64,000 nucleotides of DNA from assembly GCF_900100795.1 (NCBI RefSeq), contig NZ_FNCO01000001.1, forward strand, positions 310,001 through 374,000. Direction: 5' to 3'. The notes beneath the pieces were generated by a model. The model searched no databases, was not told where the DNA came from, and worked only from the letters and a program-made list of their open reading frames with translations. The DNA is from Pseudomonas abietaniphila. Lineage in GTDB: Bacteria; Pseudomonadota; Gammaproteobacteria; Pseudomonadales; Pseudomonadaceae. Positions within the stretch are counted from its first letter, which is position 1, and each line of letters opens with the position of its first letter. The position numbers and the translations under genes are program-made. This document shows, piece by piece, positions 43,901 to 52,868 of this stretch.

Positions 43901-44830
43901 ATGGATAAATTTTCTAATATGTCGGTGTACGTAAAGGTCGTGGAAATGGGCAGTTTCACCGCCGTGGCCAATCACCTCGATTCCACCGTTGGCAACGTGT
44001 CCCGGGCCGTTTCTGCGCTCGAGACCCTGCTCGATGCCCGCTTGCTGCAGCGATCGACCCGGCGGCTGTCAGTCACCGATGCGGGCCGGCGGTTTTATGA
44101 GCGCTGCACCAAAATCCTGGCTGACCTTGAGAACGCGGAAGCTGAAGCGAGCAACGCGCTGTTGACGCCCAAAGGCACGCTGCGGGTGCATTGCGTTCCT
44201 GGTCTGGCGCGCCACCTGGTGACAAACGCGGTGCTTGAGTACCGCCAGGCGTTTCCGGAAGTCACCGTTGATCTGTTGCTGTCTCAGCGGATGCCGAATC
44301 TGCTGGAGGATCAGCTGGATGTCTCGATCCTGATTGCGCGAACGCTGCCGGACTCCGCCTACGTGAGCCGCACGATCGGGGTCAGCCATTGCGTGCTGGT
44401 GGCGTCCCCGGCGTACCTGGCAAAACACCCGGCGCCCGTGGTGCCGGAAGATCTCAGCCAGCACGCGTGCCTGTTGTTGGGCACGGTGGATTACGCACGG
44501 GATGAGTGGCAACTCAAGAGCAGCGCTGGCACCGCCACCTTTGTACCGACGGGGCCGAGTTTCAGCGTGAATGATATGGACGCCATGGCGGTTGCGGTCC
44601 GTGCAGGCGCAGGCATAGGTTTGCTCGCGGGATTTTCGGCGATAGACGATTTGCGCTCGGGGAAACTGGTGCGCGTATTGCCCGAGTACCACACCCTTGA
44701 GCGCAACGTGTATGCCGTCTACACCTCCCGGCAGTACGTGGACGCCAAAATCACCTGCTTCATCGACGCGCTGAAAGAGCAGGTCGGCAGTCAGCTGGCG
44801 GCCACCGCGCAGGCGCTGATCGGGCAGTAG
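43901..44830 (+). CDS. LysR family transcriptional regulator
   Basis: A 309-residue LTTR of the AaeR/PecT-like subgroup. The HTH is at residues 1-60 ([60 protein letters not shown]), with an effector domain after about residue 90. It is divergent from the ALDH-CMD-reductase operon with 249 bases between the starts, so it is the likely regulator of that operon. The arsH remnant begins 17 bases after its stop. Confidence 0.88.
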   Translation: MDKFSNMSVYVKVVEMGSFTAVANHLDSTVGNVSRAVSALETLLDARLLQRSTRRLSVTDAGRRFYERCTKILADLENAEAEASNALLTPKGTLRVHCVPGLARHLVTNAVLEYRQAFPEVTVDLLLSQRMPNLLEDQLDVSILIARTLPDSAYVSRTIGVSHCVLVASPAYLAKHPAPVVPEDLSQHACLLLGTVDYARDEWQLKSSAGTATFVPTGPSFSVNDMDAMAVAVRAGAGIGLLAGFSAIDDLRSGKLVRVLPEYHTLERNVYAVYTSRQYVDAKITCFIDALKEQVGSQLAATAQALIGQ

Positions 44831-44846
44831 CTGCGAAGCGTGGCGT

Positions 44847-45020
44847 GCGCATCCAGCGGCCCAGTACGCGGAGCTGGTTCACCACGTTGAACGACTGCGA
44901 ACCACCGCACACCTGCATGACCGCCAAGGTTTTGCCCTGTGTCGGGCGAACGGCGCTCAATGTCAGTCGAATCCAGTCTTTCTGCGCTTCCGGTCAGCGG
45001 CGCGATGGTCCGACACTTGA
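44847..45020 (-). pseudogene. arsH remnant (NADPH-dependent FMN reductase), truncated and frameshifted
   Basis: On the minus strand, 44984 down to 44847 reads [20 protein letters not shown] followed by [20 protein letters not shown] and LGRWMR. This is almost exactly the ArsH core after its catalytic mid-region. The protein then runs into unrelated sequence, with the expected TIPNQSS segment missing. Upstream, the frame meets a TGA; matching residues (a TG after a Cys/His stretch) continue in another frame to about 45020, consistent with a small deletion. No start and no C-terminal half remain. It is a relic of an arsenic-resistance gene with no other ars gene nearby. Confidence 0.8.
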
Positions 45021-45094
45021 ACTAAAAATTGACTGATAAGTCAGGATAACCAGCGTCACGACATTTCCTGATCATCCCGACACGAGAGCCCGAT

Positions 45095-45322
45095 ATGCAC
45101 ACCTACACGGTCCACTACCTGATCAACGACGAACCTCGCAGCCACCGGTTCGAGCTCAAGCAACCTGAGCTAGCCGTCCATGAAGCCGCGATGCACCTGC
45201 TGCAACTGCACTTTGGCGACAGTGAAAACAGCCTCATCATGCCCAACGCGGACGCCACCCCCGAGCAAATCCTGGAGCAGGCGGAGGTGGTCGGGATCTC
45301 GGGTATTCAGGTCGTCAAATAG
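45095..45322 (+). CDS. Small conserved hypothetical protein (75 aa)
   Basis: A soluble acidic protein starting MHTYTVHYLINDEPRSHRFE. The opening Y-x-V-x-Y-L-x-N echoes the DUF6555 protein at 4922, but the conserved AWHWA core is absent. GAGAG lies upstream of the ATG. No motif indicates function. Confidence 0.65.
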   Translation: MHTYTVHYLINDEPRSHRFELKQPELAVHEAAMHLLQLHFGDSENSLIMPNADATPEQILEQAEVVGISGIQVVK

Positions 45323-45797
45323 GCGGCTTCATCACCCGTTGTCATACAACGGTATTCATCGGACAGGGTGGGACGGAGATCACGTGGGCATCAGGCCTCG
45401 CCGTATCTCGCCCTGTTTTTAGGCTTCGTGGAGTTTTAGCCGGGAACATGCCGCCTGAGTCTCGCCGTTTTTCCCGATTGACAGCAAGAGCATGGACTCG
45501 ATATAAGGATCGTTGTACGACGACAGATGATCAATACTGATCACGCCCAACTATAAAAAACAGTGTCGGCCTCCCTCATGAAATCGACTTGCTCACTCAT
45601 CTCGCTCCATGCTGCACCCAACGACTCGATCCCGGCAGTTCGTCGCGTGTCCTCGGCAGACGTCAACGTCCCGCCTACCACCTCTTAGTCCACTTCACAC
45701 GTCTTGAATCAGGCCACAACGCCTGAAGTCCGTACGCGTGCGCTCTCACGATACTGTCGAGAGATCATCACCCGAATCCAAACAATAAAGTGATGCC
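45323..45797. other. Intergenic region upstream of MFS carrier
   Basis: 475 bases with no supported gene. A short CCGTTG-N5-CAACGG hairpin follows the 75-aa gene (about 45337-45353), and the MFS promoter is presumably in the last 150 bases. Nothing else was seen. Confidence 0.55.
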
Positions 45798-47219
45798 ATG
45801 AACCTGAACGAGTCCACTCATCCGCAAAGCGTCAGTCAGTCTGCCGTCATCAGTAAGGCCGTCGGCAAATACCGCTGGACGATCTGTGCGCTGCTTTTTT
45901 TCGCTACCACCGTCAACTACCTGGATCGTCAGGTGCTCAGCCTGCTGGCACCGGATCTCTCGACGCAATTTGGCTGGACCAACACCGACTACGCCAACAT
46001 CGCCTCGGTGTTCCAGTTCGTCTACGCGATCGCCATGATCTTTGCCGGTCGCGTGGTCGACAAAATCGGTACCAAAACTGCTTACATCGTGGCGATCGGC
46101 ATCTGGTCGACCGGCGCGGTCATGCACGCGTTTTCGGTGCCGCTGGGGGAGGGCATCGCCTCTGTGTGCGGGGCGTTAGGCCTGGCAGTCATTCCGGTGT
46201 CGATCGCGGGCTTCATGCTGTCGCGCGCGGTGTTGGCGATCGGCGAAGCCGGTAACTTTCCGATCGCAATCAAGGCGACCGCTGAATACTTCCCCAAGAA
46301 AGAGCGTTCGTTTGCGACCGGTATCTTCAACTCCGGCGCCAACGTCGGTGCGATCACCGCGCCCATCTGTGTGCCGCTGATTGCCAGCGTCTGGGGTTGG
46401 GAGTGGGCCTTCATCGTGATTGGCTTGCTGGGCTTTGTCTGGCTGGCGGTCTGGATGGCGCTGTACGAGAAGCCTGAGCAGCAGAAGCGCCTGACCGCAG
46501 AAGAGCTGGCCTATATCCGCAGTGATGAGACCGCCGACGCTGCTGCCCGGCCTGCGTCGAGCGTTGGCGAGAAAAAAGTGTCGTGGTTCAAGCTGCTGAC
46601 CTATCGCCAGACCTGGGCCTTTGCGTTCGGCAAGTTCATGACGGACGGTGTGTGGTGGTTCTTCCTGTTCTGGCTGCCGACCTACTTGTCGGCGCAGTAC
46701 GGCATGAAAGGCCAGGCCATTGTGATCCCGCTGTTCGTGCTGTACAGCATGACCATGTTCGGCAGCATCGGTGGCGGCTGGTTCCCCAGCTACTTCATGG
46801 CCCGTGGCGACAAGCCCTACGACGGCCGCATGAAAGCCATGTTCGTGATTGCGCTGTTCCCGCTGCTGGTGCTGCTCGCGCAGCCATTGGGCTACATCAG
46901 TTTCTGGGTACCGGTGCTGTTGATCGGCATCGGCGCTTCGGCGCACCAGGCCTGGTCGTGCAACATCTTCACCACCGTGTCTGCCATGTTCCCGCAGAAA
47001 ACCATTGCCTCGGTCGTGGGCATCGGCGGCATGGCCGGTGGTTTCGGTGGCGTGGTCATGACCAAGATCGGCGGTTGGGTGTTCGACTACTACAAATCGA
47101 TCAACGACATTCACACCGGCTACATGATCATGTTTGCCATCTGTGCGTTGGCCTACCTGGTGGCCTGGACCGTGATGAAGGCTCTGGTGCCGCGTCATAA
47201 AGAAATCACCGACCTGTAA
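45798..47219 (+). CDS. MFS transporter, hexuronate/glucarate-type (anion:cation symporter family)
   Basis: A 473-residue MFS carrier with 12 predicted helices. The ACS-family opening is RWTICALLFFATTVNYLDRQVLSLLAPDL, and AIGEAGNFPIAIKATAEYFPKKERSFATGIFNSGANVGA resembles ExuT/GudP. It probably imports an organic anion such as a hexuronate or aldarate. A strong terminator follows. No catabolic gene for such acids is next to it, so the substrate remains open. Confidence 0.85.
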   Translation: MNLNESTHPQSVSQSAVISKAVGKYRWTICALLFFATTVNYLDRQVLSLLAPDLSTQFGWTNTDYANIASVFQFVYAIAMIFAGRVVDKIGTKTAYIVAIGIWSTGAVMHAFSVPLGEGIASVCGALGLAVIPVSIAGFMLSRAVLAIGEAGNFPIAIKATAEYFPKKERSFATGIFNSGANVGAITAPICVPLIASVWGWEWAFIVIGLLGFVWLAVWMALYEKPEQQKRLTAEELAYIRSDETADAAARPASSVGEKKVSWFKLLTYRQTWAFAFGKFMTDGVWWFFLFWLPTYLSAQYGMKGQAIVIPLFVLYSMTMFGSIGGGWFPSYFMARGDKPYDGRMKAMFVIALFPLLVLLAQPLGYISFWVPVLLIGIGASAHQAWSCNIFTTVSAMFPQKTIASVVGIGGMAGGFGGVVMTKIGGWVFDYYKSINDIHTGYMIMFAICALAYLVAWTVMKALVPRHKEITDL

Positions 47220-47251
47220 CAGCGCGCCTGTTGCGCAAACCGGTGCAAGCG

Positions 47252-47298
47252 AAAAGGTGAACGGTTCATTTCGACAGAAGTGAGCCGTTCACCTTTTT
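47252..47298 (+). terminator. Strong intrinsic terminator after MFS gene
   Basis: AAAAGGTGAACGGTTCA (47252-47268) pairs with TGAGCCGTTCACCTTTT (47281-47297), with one G-T pair. T residues run to 47298. The A/T flanks make it potentially bidirectional. Confidence 0.88.
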
Positions 47299-47413
47299 CG
47301 TTATGGCATCACGTGGGTCGTCATCTGCACGGCGGTTGTATCCGTGTGGCGTCTTCGTTAGCGTGAGCGCAATTGCACAATGCCGTTCAACGTTTCAGGA
47401 GCCAGGAACACCC

Positions 47414-47911
47414 ATGTCCACCCTTAGCTTTCGCCTCCCCACCGCCGCGGACGCCCCGCGCTGCTTCGAGATTGAGTCCAGTGCCTACGAGGGTGACGAA
47501 GCCGCCACGCTGGAAAAGATCGCCACGAGGATCGACCAGTACCCGCAAGGTTTTTTGATCCTGGAAGAGGCCGGGCACATGGTCGGTTTCATCAATAGCG
47601 GGTGTGCCCACGAGGTCGTGATGTCGGATGAAGACTTCAAGGAACTGGTGGGGCATTCGGCCGATGCGCCGAACGTAGTGATCATGTCGGTGGTGGTCGA
47701 ACCCGCCTCGCAAGGCAAAGGCTACTCGACACTGCTGATGCGCGAGTTCGTGCAACGCATGAAGGACTCGAACAAGCAGACCCTCCACCTGATGTGCAAG
47801 GCGCAACACGTACCCTTGTACACGCGCATGGGCTATCGCTATGTTCAGCCATCACCGTCCGAGCACGGCGGGATGGCGTGGCATGAAATGGTCATGGACC
47901 TTGCGGGCTAA
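47414..47911 (+). CDS. GNAT family N-acetyltransferase (arylalkylamine acetyltransferase-like)
   Basis: A 165-residue acetyltransferase. The acetyl-CoA motif is VIMSVVVEPASQGKGYSTLLMREFVQRMKDSNKQTLHLMCKAQHVPLYTRMGYRYV (about residues 98-152). This is the pattern of the serotonin/arylalkylamine N-acetyltransferase subgroup, with the QGKG phosphate loop and the C-terminal LYTRMGY. CAGGAACACCC precedes ATG 47414. The last bases overlap the end of the convergent histidine kinase gene. The substrate is unknown. Confidence 0.85.
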   Translation: MSTLSFRLPTAADAPRCFEIESSAYEGDEAATLEKIATRIDQYPQGFLILEEAGHMVGFINSGCAHEVVMSDEDFKELVGHSADAPNVVIMSVVVEPASQGKGYSTLLMREFVQRMKDSNKQTLHLMCKAQHVPLYTRMGYRYVQPSPSEHGGMAWHEMVMDLAG

Positions 47912-49956
47912 GCCTGACTGCTCATCAGCTCCCGTACGCGAGACGTGAGTGCATCGACCCCGAACGGTTTGGTCAGCACCCACATGCCCACGCCGAGCGG
48001 GTCGTTGCCGATCGCAGCGGTCTCGGCGTAGCCGGTGATGAACAGCGTTTTGAGATCCGGTCGGGTTTCTCGTCCGGCATCGGCCATCTGCCGCCCGTTC
48101 ATGCCCCCCGGCAAGCCGACGTCGGTAATCAACAGGTCGATGTGCGCATCGGACTGCAAAATCCTCAATCCGGCGGCGCTGTCTGGCGCCTCTATCACGG
48201 TATAACCGAGCTCTGCCAGAACGTCGGTGAGCAACATGCGCACCGTGGGTTCGTCATCGACCACCAGAATGGTTTCGCTGGCAGCGGCGCAAGGGCCATG
48301 CAAATGGCGGGTGTCGAGGTCGTCGGTGACAGCCTCGCCCTCGTAGCGAGGCAGGTAGATGCACATGGTAGTGCCTTCGCCGACGGTCGAGTAGGCGCGG
48401 ACCTGCCCGCCTGACTGTTTTGCGAACCCGTAGATCATGGACAAACCCAGGCCGGTGCCCTGGCCAATGGGTTTGGTGGTGAAGAAGGGGTCGAACGCCT
48501 TGGCGATGATGTCCGGCGACATGCCGGTGCCCGTGTCGGTGACCGACAGGGACACGTACTCGCCTGCAGGCAGATCGAGTGCAGCGGCGAATTCACCTTT
48601 GATTCGCTTATTCGCCGTCTTTATCGTGATGCTTCCGCCTTCAGGCATGGCATCCCGGGCATTGATGCACAGGTTCAAGAGCGCATTTTCCAGTTGCCCG
48701 GCGTCGACCAGCGTTGGCCACAGAGCGGGCGCACCCACGGTCTCGACAGAAATCCCGGGGCCGACCGTGCGTTGGACCATTTCGGTGATGCCGACCATGA
48801 GCGTGTTCACGTCGGTCGGCCGGGGGTCGAGCGTCTGGCGGCGCGAGAAGGCGAGCAGTCGGTGAGTGAGTGCGGCGGCACGGCGGGTCGCGGCTTGCGC
48901 GGCGTGCATGTACTTGTCGACTTCTTCCAGCCGGCCTTGGTCGATCCGTTGGTTGATCAACTCGAGAGAGCCGGAGATACCGGCCAGCAGGTTATTGAAG
49001 TCGTGGGCAATGCCGCCGGTCAGCTGACCCACTGCTTCCATTTTCTGCGACTGACGCAGTTTTTCTTCCGCCTGCATCAGGTCGGCGGTGCGTTCGACGA
49101 CGCGTTGTTCAAGCGTTTCATTGAGGGCGCGCAGCGCGGCGGTGGCCCGGTCGCGTTCGCGCTCGACGGAGCGACGTTCTTCCACGTCGATCAGCACGCC
49201 GGGAAAACGCAGCGGGGTGCCGTCGTCAGCGTGCTCAACGCGGCCGTTGGCTTCAATCCAGTAATAACGACCGTCAGCACGCCGAACCCGGTATTGGTGA
49301 GCGTATGCACCGCCGCGACCGATCGCCTCGGTGATGGCGGTTTTCAGAGGGTCTCTGTCCTCGGGGTGAACAGTGGCGATCACCTGCTCAAGGCTCAGAC
49401 CTTCGCGGCCCAATGCCGGGTCCAGGCCAAACGCCTGGGCGAAGGCCTTGTCCACGGTGAAACGATCAGTGGGCAGATCCCAGTGCCAGGTGCCAATGAT
49501 TGCGCCGGCCGCGAGGGCCAGTTGCACACGCTCGACGTTTTCCCGCGCAAGCGCCTCGCTGATCCGAAGACGCTCTTGCGCGGCCCGCCGCTCGGTGACG
49601 TCACTGAAGAAGATCGCGATCTGCCGGTCCGCCGGGTTGCCGACCTGAATGGCTTTCACGTCGAACCAGCGTTCGAAGTGACTGGCGTAATTCTCGAAAT
49701 TGGCGGGTTCACCGGTCTTGGCAACGTGGCCGTAAGTCTGGAACCAGAAGTCCTCCAGATCAGGCGCAAATTCGGTGACCCATTTGCCTCGAAGGTTGAC
49801 CCCGGCCTGCCTTTCAAAGGCCGGGTTGGCCTCGACGAAGCGGTAATCGATGGGGCGATCGTCAGCGTCGTACTTGACCTGAACGATGGCGAACGCGGCC
49901 TCGATCGTTTCCAGAATGGTCCGGAATCGCTCTTCGCGTTGTGCCGTCGTGTCCAA
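47908..49956 (-). CDS. Hybrid sensor histidine kinase/response regulator (PAS-PAS-HisKA-HATPase-REC)
   Basis: A soluble kinase of 682 residues from the TTG at 49956. Two PAS domains cover about residues 8-125 and 145-265, followed by a coiled-coil linker. HisKA has the phospho-His in GGIAHDFNNLLAGISGSLE (about 318), and HATPase shows LENALLNLCINARDAMPEGG, VTDTGTGMS and GTGLGLSMIYGF. A C-terminal receiver shows ILVVDDEP and phospho-acceptor Asp in LLITDVGLPGGMNG (about 604). No transmembrane segment is seen. The TTG lacks a Shine-Dalgarno, and coding-like sequence extends upstream to the poly-G at 50019-50023, so the real N-terminus is probably longer. Confidence 0.82.
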   Translation of the reverse strand: MDTTAQREERFRTILETIEAAFAIVQVKYDADDRPIDYRFVEANPAFERQAGVNLRGKWVTEFAPDLEDFWFQTYGHVAKTGEPANFENYASHFERWFDVKAIQVGNPADRQIAIFFSDVTERRAAQERLRISEALARENVERVQLALAAGAIIGTWHWDLPTDRFTVDKAFAQAFGLDPALGREGLSLEQVIATVHPEDRDPLKTAITEAIGRGGAYAHQYRVRRADGRYYWIEANGRVEHADDGTPLRFPGVLIDVEERRSVERERDRATAALRALNETLEQRVVERTADLMQAEEKLRQSQKMEAVGQLTGGIAHDFNNLLAGISGSLELINQRIDQGRLEEVDKYMHAAQAATRRAAALTHRLLAFSRRQTLDPRPTDVNTLMVGITEMVQRTVGPGISVETVGAPALWPTLVDAGQLENALLNLCINARDAMPEGGSITIKTANKRIKGEFAAALDLPAGEYVSLSVTDTGTGMSPDIIAKAFDPFFTTKPIGQGTGLGLSMIYGFAKQSGGQVRAYSTVGEGTTMCIYLPRYEGEAVTDDLDTRHLHGPCAAASETILVVDDEPTVRMLLTDVLAELGYTVIEAPDSAAGLRILQSDAHIDLLITDVGLPGGMNGRQMADAGRETRPDLKTLFITGYAETAAIGNDPLGVGMWVLTKPFGVDALTSRVRELMSSQA

Positions 49957-50018
49957 CGCGGTGTGGAGACGAATGATTTCGGCCTCCAGCTCTTCTTGAG
50001 TCAGTCTTTCCAGAGCAG

Positions 50019-50033
50019 CCCCCGATCACGCAT
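50019..50033 (-). other. Probable frameshifted start of the hybrid kinase gene
   Basis: ATG at 50033 has AGGA 7 bases upstream but is out of frame by one base. The G5 tract (CCCCC on +, 50019-50023) lies just after it. One more G would give MRDRGAALERLTQEELEAEI and join the kinase frame. An alternative ATG (50040) in the kinase frame meets TGA after four codons. Confidence 0.55.
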
Positions 50034-50235
50034 CGCTCATTCCTGTGCTGGCTTTTTGACAATCATTCCTGTGTTCGTAATGAAATCAGAAACCGTAAAA
50101 AGTTGCACTAGCGCTACATGGCCGGGCGTTCAGCCGACAAACAGCGTCCTGTCAGAGCGTCCAGCCCAACGCCAGAAACTTGCGCAGCGACGCAAAATCC
50201 TGGGGCTGGTGCGGCAAACAGCGGCGCGGTCTTGA

Positions 50236-50394
50236 TCAGCCTTGCGCCGTGGTCGTCGCGTCTTGGTCGGTTTCAGCCGCAAGCTTCAAACGGTCCGCCT
50301 TGCTGATGTATTTCTCTTTCTTCGGGGCGAGCTTGGCGCTCGCCTTTTTGGCGTGTGCCTTCAAGAGCTGCTTGATCTTTTTTTGGCGGTTCAT
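50236..50394 (-). CDS. DUF2986 small basic protein (52 aa)
   Basis: A Lys-rich 52-residue protein beginning MNRQKKIKQLLKAHAKKASA and continuing AKLAPKKEKYISKADRLKLA, the pattern of Pseudomonas DUF2986 proteins. About a quarter of the residues are Lys or Arg, all in the first 40, which suggests nucleic-acid or ribosome contact, though no function is known. Start 50394, stop 50236. The Shine-Dalgarno is weak. Confidence 0.82.
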   Translation of the reverse strand: MNRQKKIKQLLKAHAKKASAKLAPKKEKYISKADRLKLAAETDQDATTTAQG

Positions 50395-50526
50395 GACGGC
50401 ACTCGACGTTGAGATTCTGAAAAACAGCGCACATTACGGAGTCAGGTGGTGAATGTCCACGGTCCGTTGCGCTGACTCAAAGCGACTGTGAAGAGCGGGC
50501 AATGGCCTGTGATCGACCGCTGGACT

Positions 50527-51657
50527 TCAGTCCCCGGGCAGCAGCTCAGGCACGATCTCATCGGCCACGCGTGGCTGATCGGCGGGCAGCGCGGGTTGAT
50601 GGACCCAACTGATGAACAGCTCGTAACCCACCGCCAGGATCACCGGGCCGATGAACAGGCCAATGATGCCGTTGCTGATCATGCCGCCCAGGGCGCCAAT
50701 CAGCACGACAGGCATTGGCACCGCCACGCCGCGCCCCAGCAACAGGGGTTTGAGGACGTTGTCGGCAAGCCCGGCGAGGATGCTCCAGATCGCGAAAACA
50801 ATGGTGCCCGCGCTGCTGCCGAAGTGGGCAAAGGCGTAGATCACGACGGGAATGGTGAGGATCAGCATCGGCAGCTGGATGATCCCCAGCAGCAGCGCGA
50901 TCAATGCCAGAACGCCTGCCAGCGGGATGCCCATCAGCACGAAGCCGATGCCCAGCAACAGCATCTGAATAAAGGCGATGCCGACCACGCCCTGCGCCAC
51001 TGCGCGTATGGTCGCGGTGCACAGCGTCGCCACCTGAGGGCCACGAGCGGGGGTAAAGATCCGCGAGGTGATGGCGAGGGCGGTGCGATGACCGCTCGCG
51101 CCGTGAGCCATGATGATGCCAGCCACGATCAAGGCAAAAACGAACATCACAATGCCTGCGCCGATTCCGGCGGCCTGATGCAAGGCAATGCTGCTCCAGC
51201 CCTTGAGGTGTGGCATGAGTTGATGGATCGCCCAACTCAGGTCCTCGGACGCGTGCAACCAGACGGCGTACAGGGAATCACCGATCAACGGCCAGTTCTC
51301 GACACTGGCGGGTGGCGCTGGGATGTCGAGTTGACCGGTTTCGAACGCCTTGACCCCGGACTCGACCGAGCCTGCAATCGACGCTCCGAGCAAGCTCAAC
51401 GGCCCGATCAGGCACGCAAGGCCGATGATCACCAATACGACGGCGGCGTACCCCGAGCGGTTGCCCATTCGGGTGGCGAGCCGTTGGTTCAAGGGGTAGA
51501 GGGTGATCGCCAGGATCAGCGACCACAGCACCAGGCTCAGGAACGGGCGGAAGATATCGAAACAGAACAGTGCCAGCAACACGATCAGGCCCGCGCGGAT
51601 CAGCACGTCGAGCAATAGCCGGGAGGCAGTGGCGGGATGAAGCGGTTGAGGGCTCAT
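50527..51657 (-). CDS. AI-2E family transporter (PerM/YdiK-like)
   Basis: A 376-residue polytopic inner-membrane protein with about eight helices. Family landmarks are the paired N-terminal helices (LIVLLALFCFDIFRPFLSLVLWSLILAITLYPLNQRL), the soluble loop at about residues 85-140, and the C-terminal GIPLAGVLALIALLLGIIQLPMLILTIPVV and KPLLLGRGVAVPMPVVLIGALGGM. Family members export small signals or act as Na+/H+ antiporters; the AI-2E name does not establish autoinducer transport. It stands alone between DUF2986 and a lipoprotein gene. Confidence 0.87.
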   Translation of the reverse strand: MSPQPLHPATASRLLLDVLIRAGLIVLLALFCFDIFRPFLSLVLWSLILAITLYPLNQRLATRMGNRSGYAAVVLVIIGLACLIGPLSLLGASIAGSVESGVKAFETGQLDIPAPPASVENWPLIGDSLYAVWLHASEDLSWAIHQLMPHLKGWSSIALHQAAGIGAGIVMFVFALIVAGIIMAHGASGHRTALAITSRIFTPARGPQVATLCTATIRAVAQGVVGIAFIQMLLLGIGFVLMGIPLAGVLALIALLLGIIQLPMLILTIPVVIYAFAHFGSSAGTIVFAIWSILAGLADNVLKPLLLGRGVAVPMPVVLIGALGGMISNGIIGLFIGPVILAVGYELFISWVHQPALPADQPRVADEIVPELLPGD

Positions 51658-52087
51658 GTTGAAACTCCTGTTTCAATGCTGGTTGAGCACTGCTCTGCCA
51701 TCACCCGAGGCGCACTATTCGCACAGGAACAGCGGAGTCGCCTTTGTCGGGTTTAACCTGACTTCAAAAGACTGCGGTGAATGCAAAACGGTTAATCAAG
51801 CACGTGCGAGTTGAAAACGATATTACTCACCCGCCGTACCCGGTTAATGCTATTGGGTTATGAGCTGTTTTGAGAGGCGTTAATACGTAATAGCACGTCG
51901 AGCCTGTTTCGCCTGCACCGCCCGAAAATATTCAACCGTCCAAAAATAACGGCCCCTTGAACCATCTCTCCTGAAATCCTCAACTATAACTATCTTTGCT
52001 CAAAACAACGGACATCCGCGCCATATGCCGCGGGCCCGTGGTTGCTTTGGTTCATGGATCCGCCACGCAACGTCAAGGAGCTGCCCA
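51658..52087. other. Intergenic region, AI-2E transporter / DUF3313 lipoprotein
   Basis: 430 bases between divergent genes, AT-rich around 51780-52010. Promoters for both genes are expected here. I saw no open frame, terminator or convincing operator. Confidence 0.55.
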
Positions 52088-52765
52088 ATGAAGTTATCGC
52101 TAATCGCTCACTCAGTGTGCATGACAACGCTTATCCTGGCCGGGTGCGCGTCGACTGCCACGCCGCCTGAGGAATACTCCGGTTTTCTGAAGGACTACAG
52201 TCATCTGAAAGAGGATAAATCCGCAAGTGGCGTGGCTGTCATGCGCTGGATTGATCCTGACGTCAAAGTCTCGAAGTTCACCAGCGTTTACATCGAGCCC
52301 AGCCAGCTTTATCCCAAGCCCCAACCCACGGCGCAGATCCCTCAAGGGACCTTGCAGGGCATTACTCAATACTATGATCAGGCGTTAAAACGCGAAATTG
52401 GCAAGTCATTGCCGCTGGCCAGTGCGCCTGGCCCGGGCACGCTTGTCGTTCGTCCCGCCATCACAGCCGTCGGCAGCAAGGCAGAAGGGTTTAAACCGTA
52501 CGAAGTCTTGCCCATTGCCTTGGTGGCTGCGGCCGTCAATACCGCTGCGGGAGGGCGCGATCAGGAAACCACGATTGCAACGGAAGTTGCTTTTCTGGAT
52601 GCCGACACCAACAAGGTGGTCGCTCAAGTTATCCGAAAAGGCGCCGGCAAGAATCTGGAGAACAGTCAGTCGACGATGACGGTTGCCGATGCCAAAGGTG
52701 TGCTGGATGGCTGGGCCTCGGACCTTCATCAATCGTTCGAAAAAATCAAGGCGAGCAGCAAGTAG
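52088..52765 (+). CDS. DUF3313 family lipoprotein
   Basis: A 225-residue outer-membrane or periplasmic lipoprotein. The signal peptide ends in the lipobox LILAGC (Cys at about residue 19), followed by Ala-Ser, which favours outer-membrane sorting. The mature region, with YVVRPAITAV-like and VLPIALVAAAVNTAAGGRDQETTIATEVAFLDADTNKVVAQVI segments, matches DUF3313. AAGGAG lies 8 bases before ATG 52088. Function is unknown. Confidence 0.85.
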   Translation: MKLSLIAHSVCMTTLILAGCASTATPPEEYSGFLKDYSHLKEDKSASGVAVMRWIDPDVKVSKFTSVYIEPSQLYPKPQPTAQIPQGTLQGITQYYDQALKREIGKSLPLASAPGPGTLVVRPAITAVGSKAEGFKPYEVLPIALVAAAVNTAAGGRDQETTIATEVAFLDADTNKVVAQVIRKGAGKNLENSQSTMTVADAKGVLDGWASDLHQSFEKIKASSK

Positions 52766-52868
52766 TTCAGTGGTGGTCGGTGGGCGGTGTTGACGGTCAG
52801 CGTTGAAAAAACCGGGTGGCTGCGCGTGCCGTCAGATCGTCGCAGCCCCCCGGTGGTTTCACAGCGGC

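Noticed and set aside
47908-49956. Pseudogene call for the whole hybrid kinase
   Set aside because: All domains are intact from 49956 on. Only the extreme N-terminus is suspect, so it is kept as a coding gene with a flagged start.
48694-50235. 513-codon open frame opposite the hybrid kinase
   Set aside because: It mirrors the kinase coding frame, has no recognisable motif and overlaps the DUF2986 region only at its end.
50527-51657. Quorum-sensing autoinducer-2 exporter as a firm function
   Set aside because: The family name alone does not show AI-2 transport, and no luxS-related gene is nearby.
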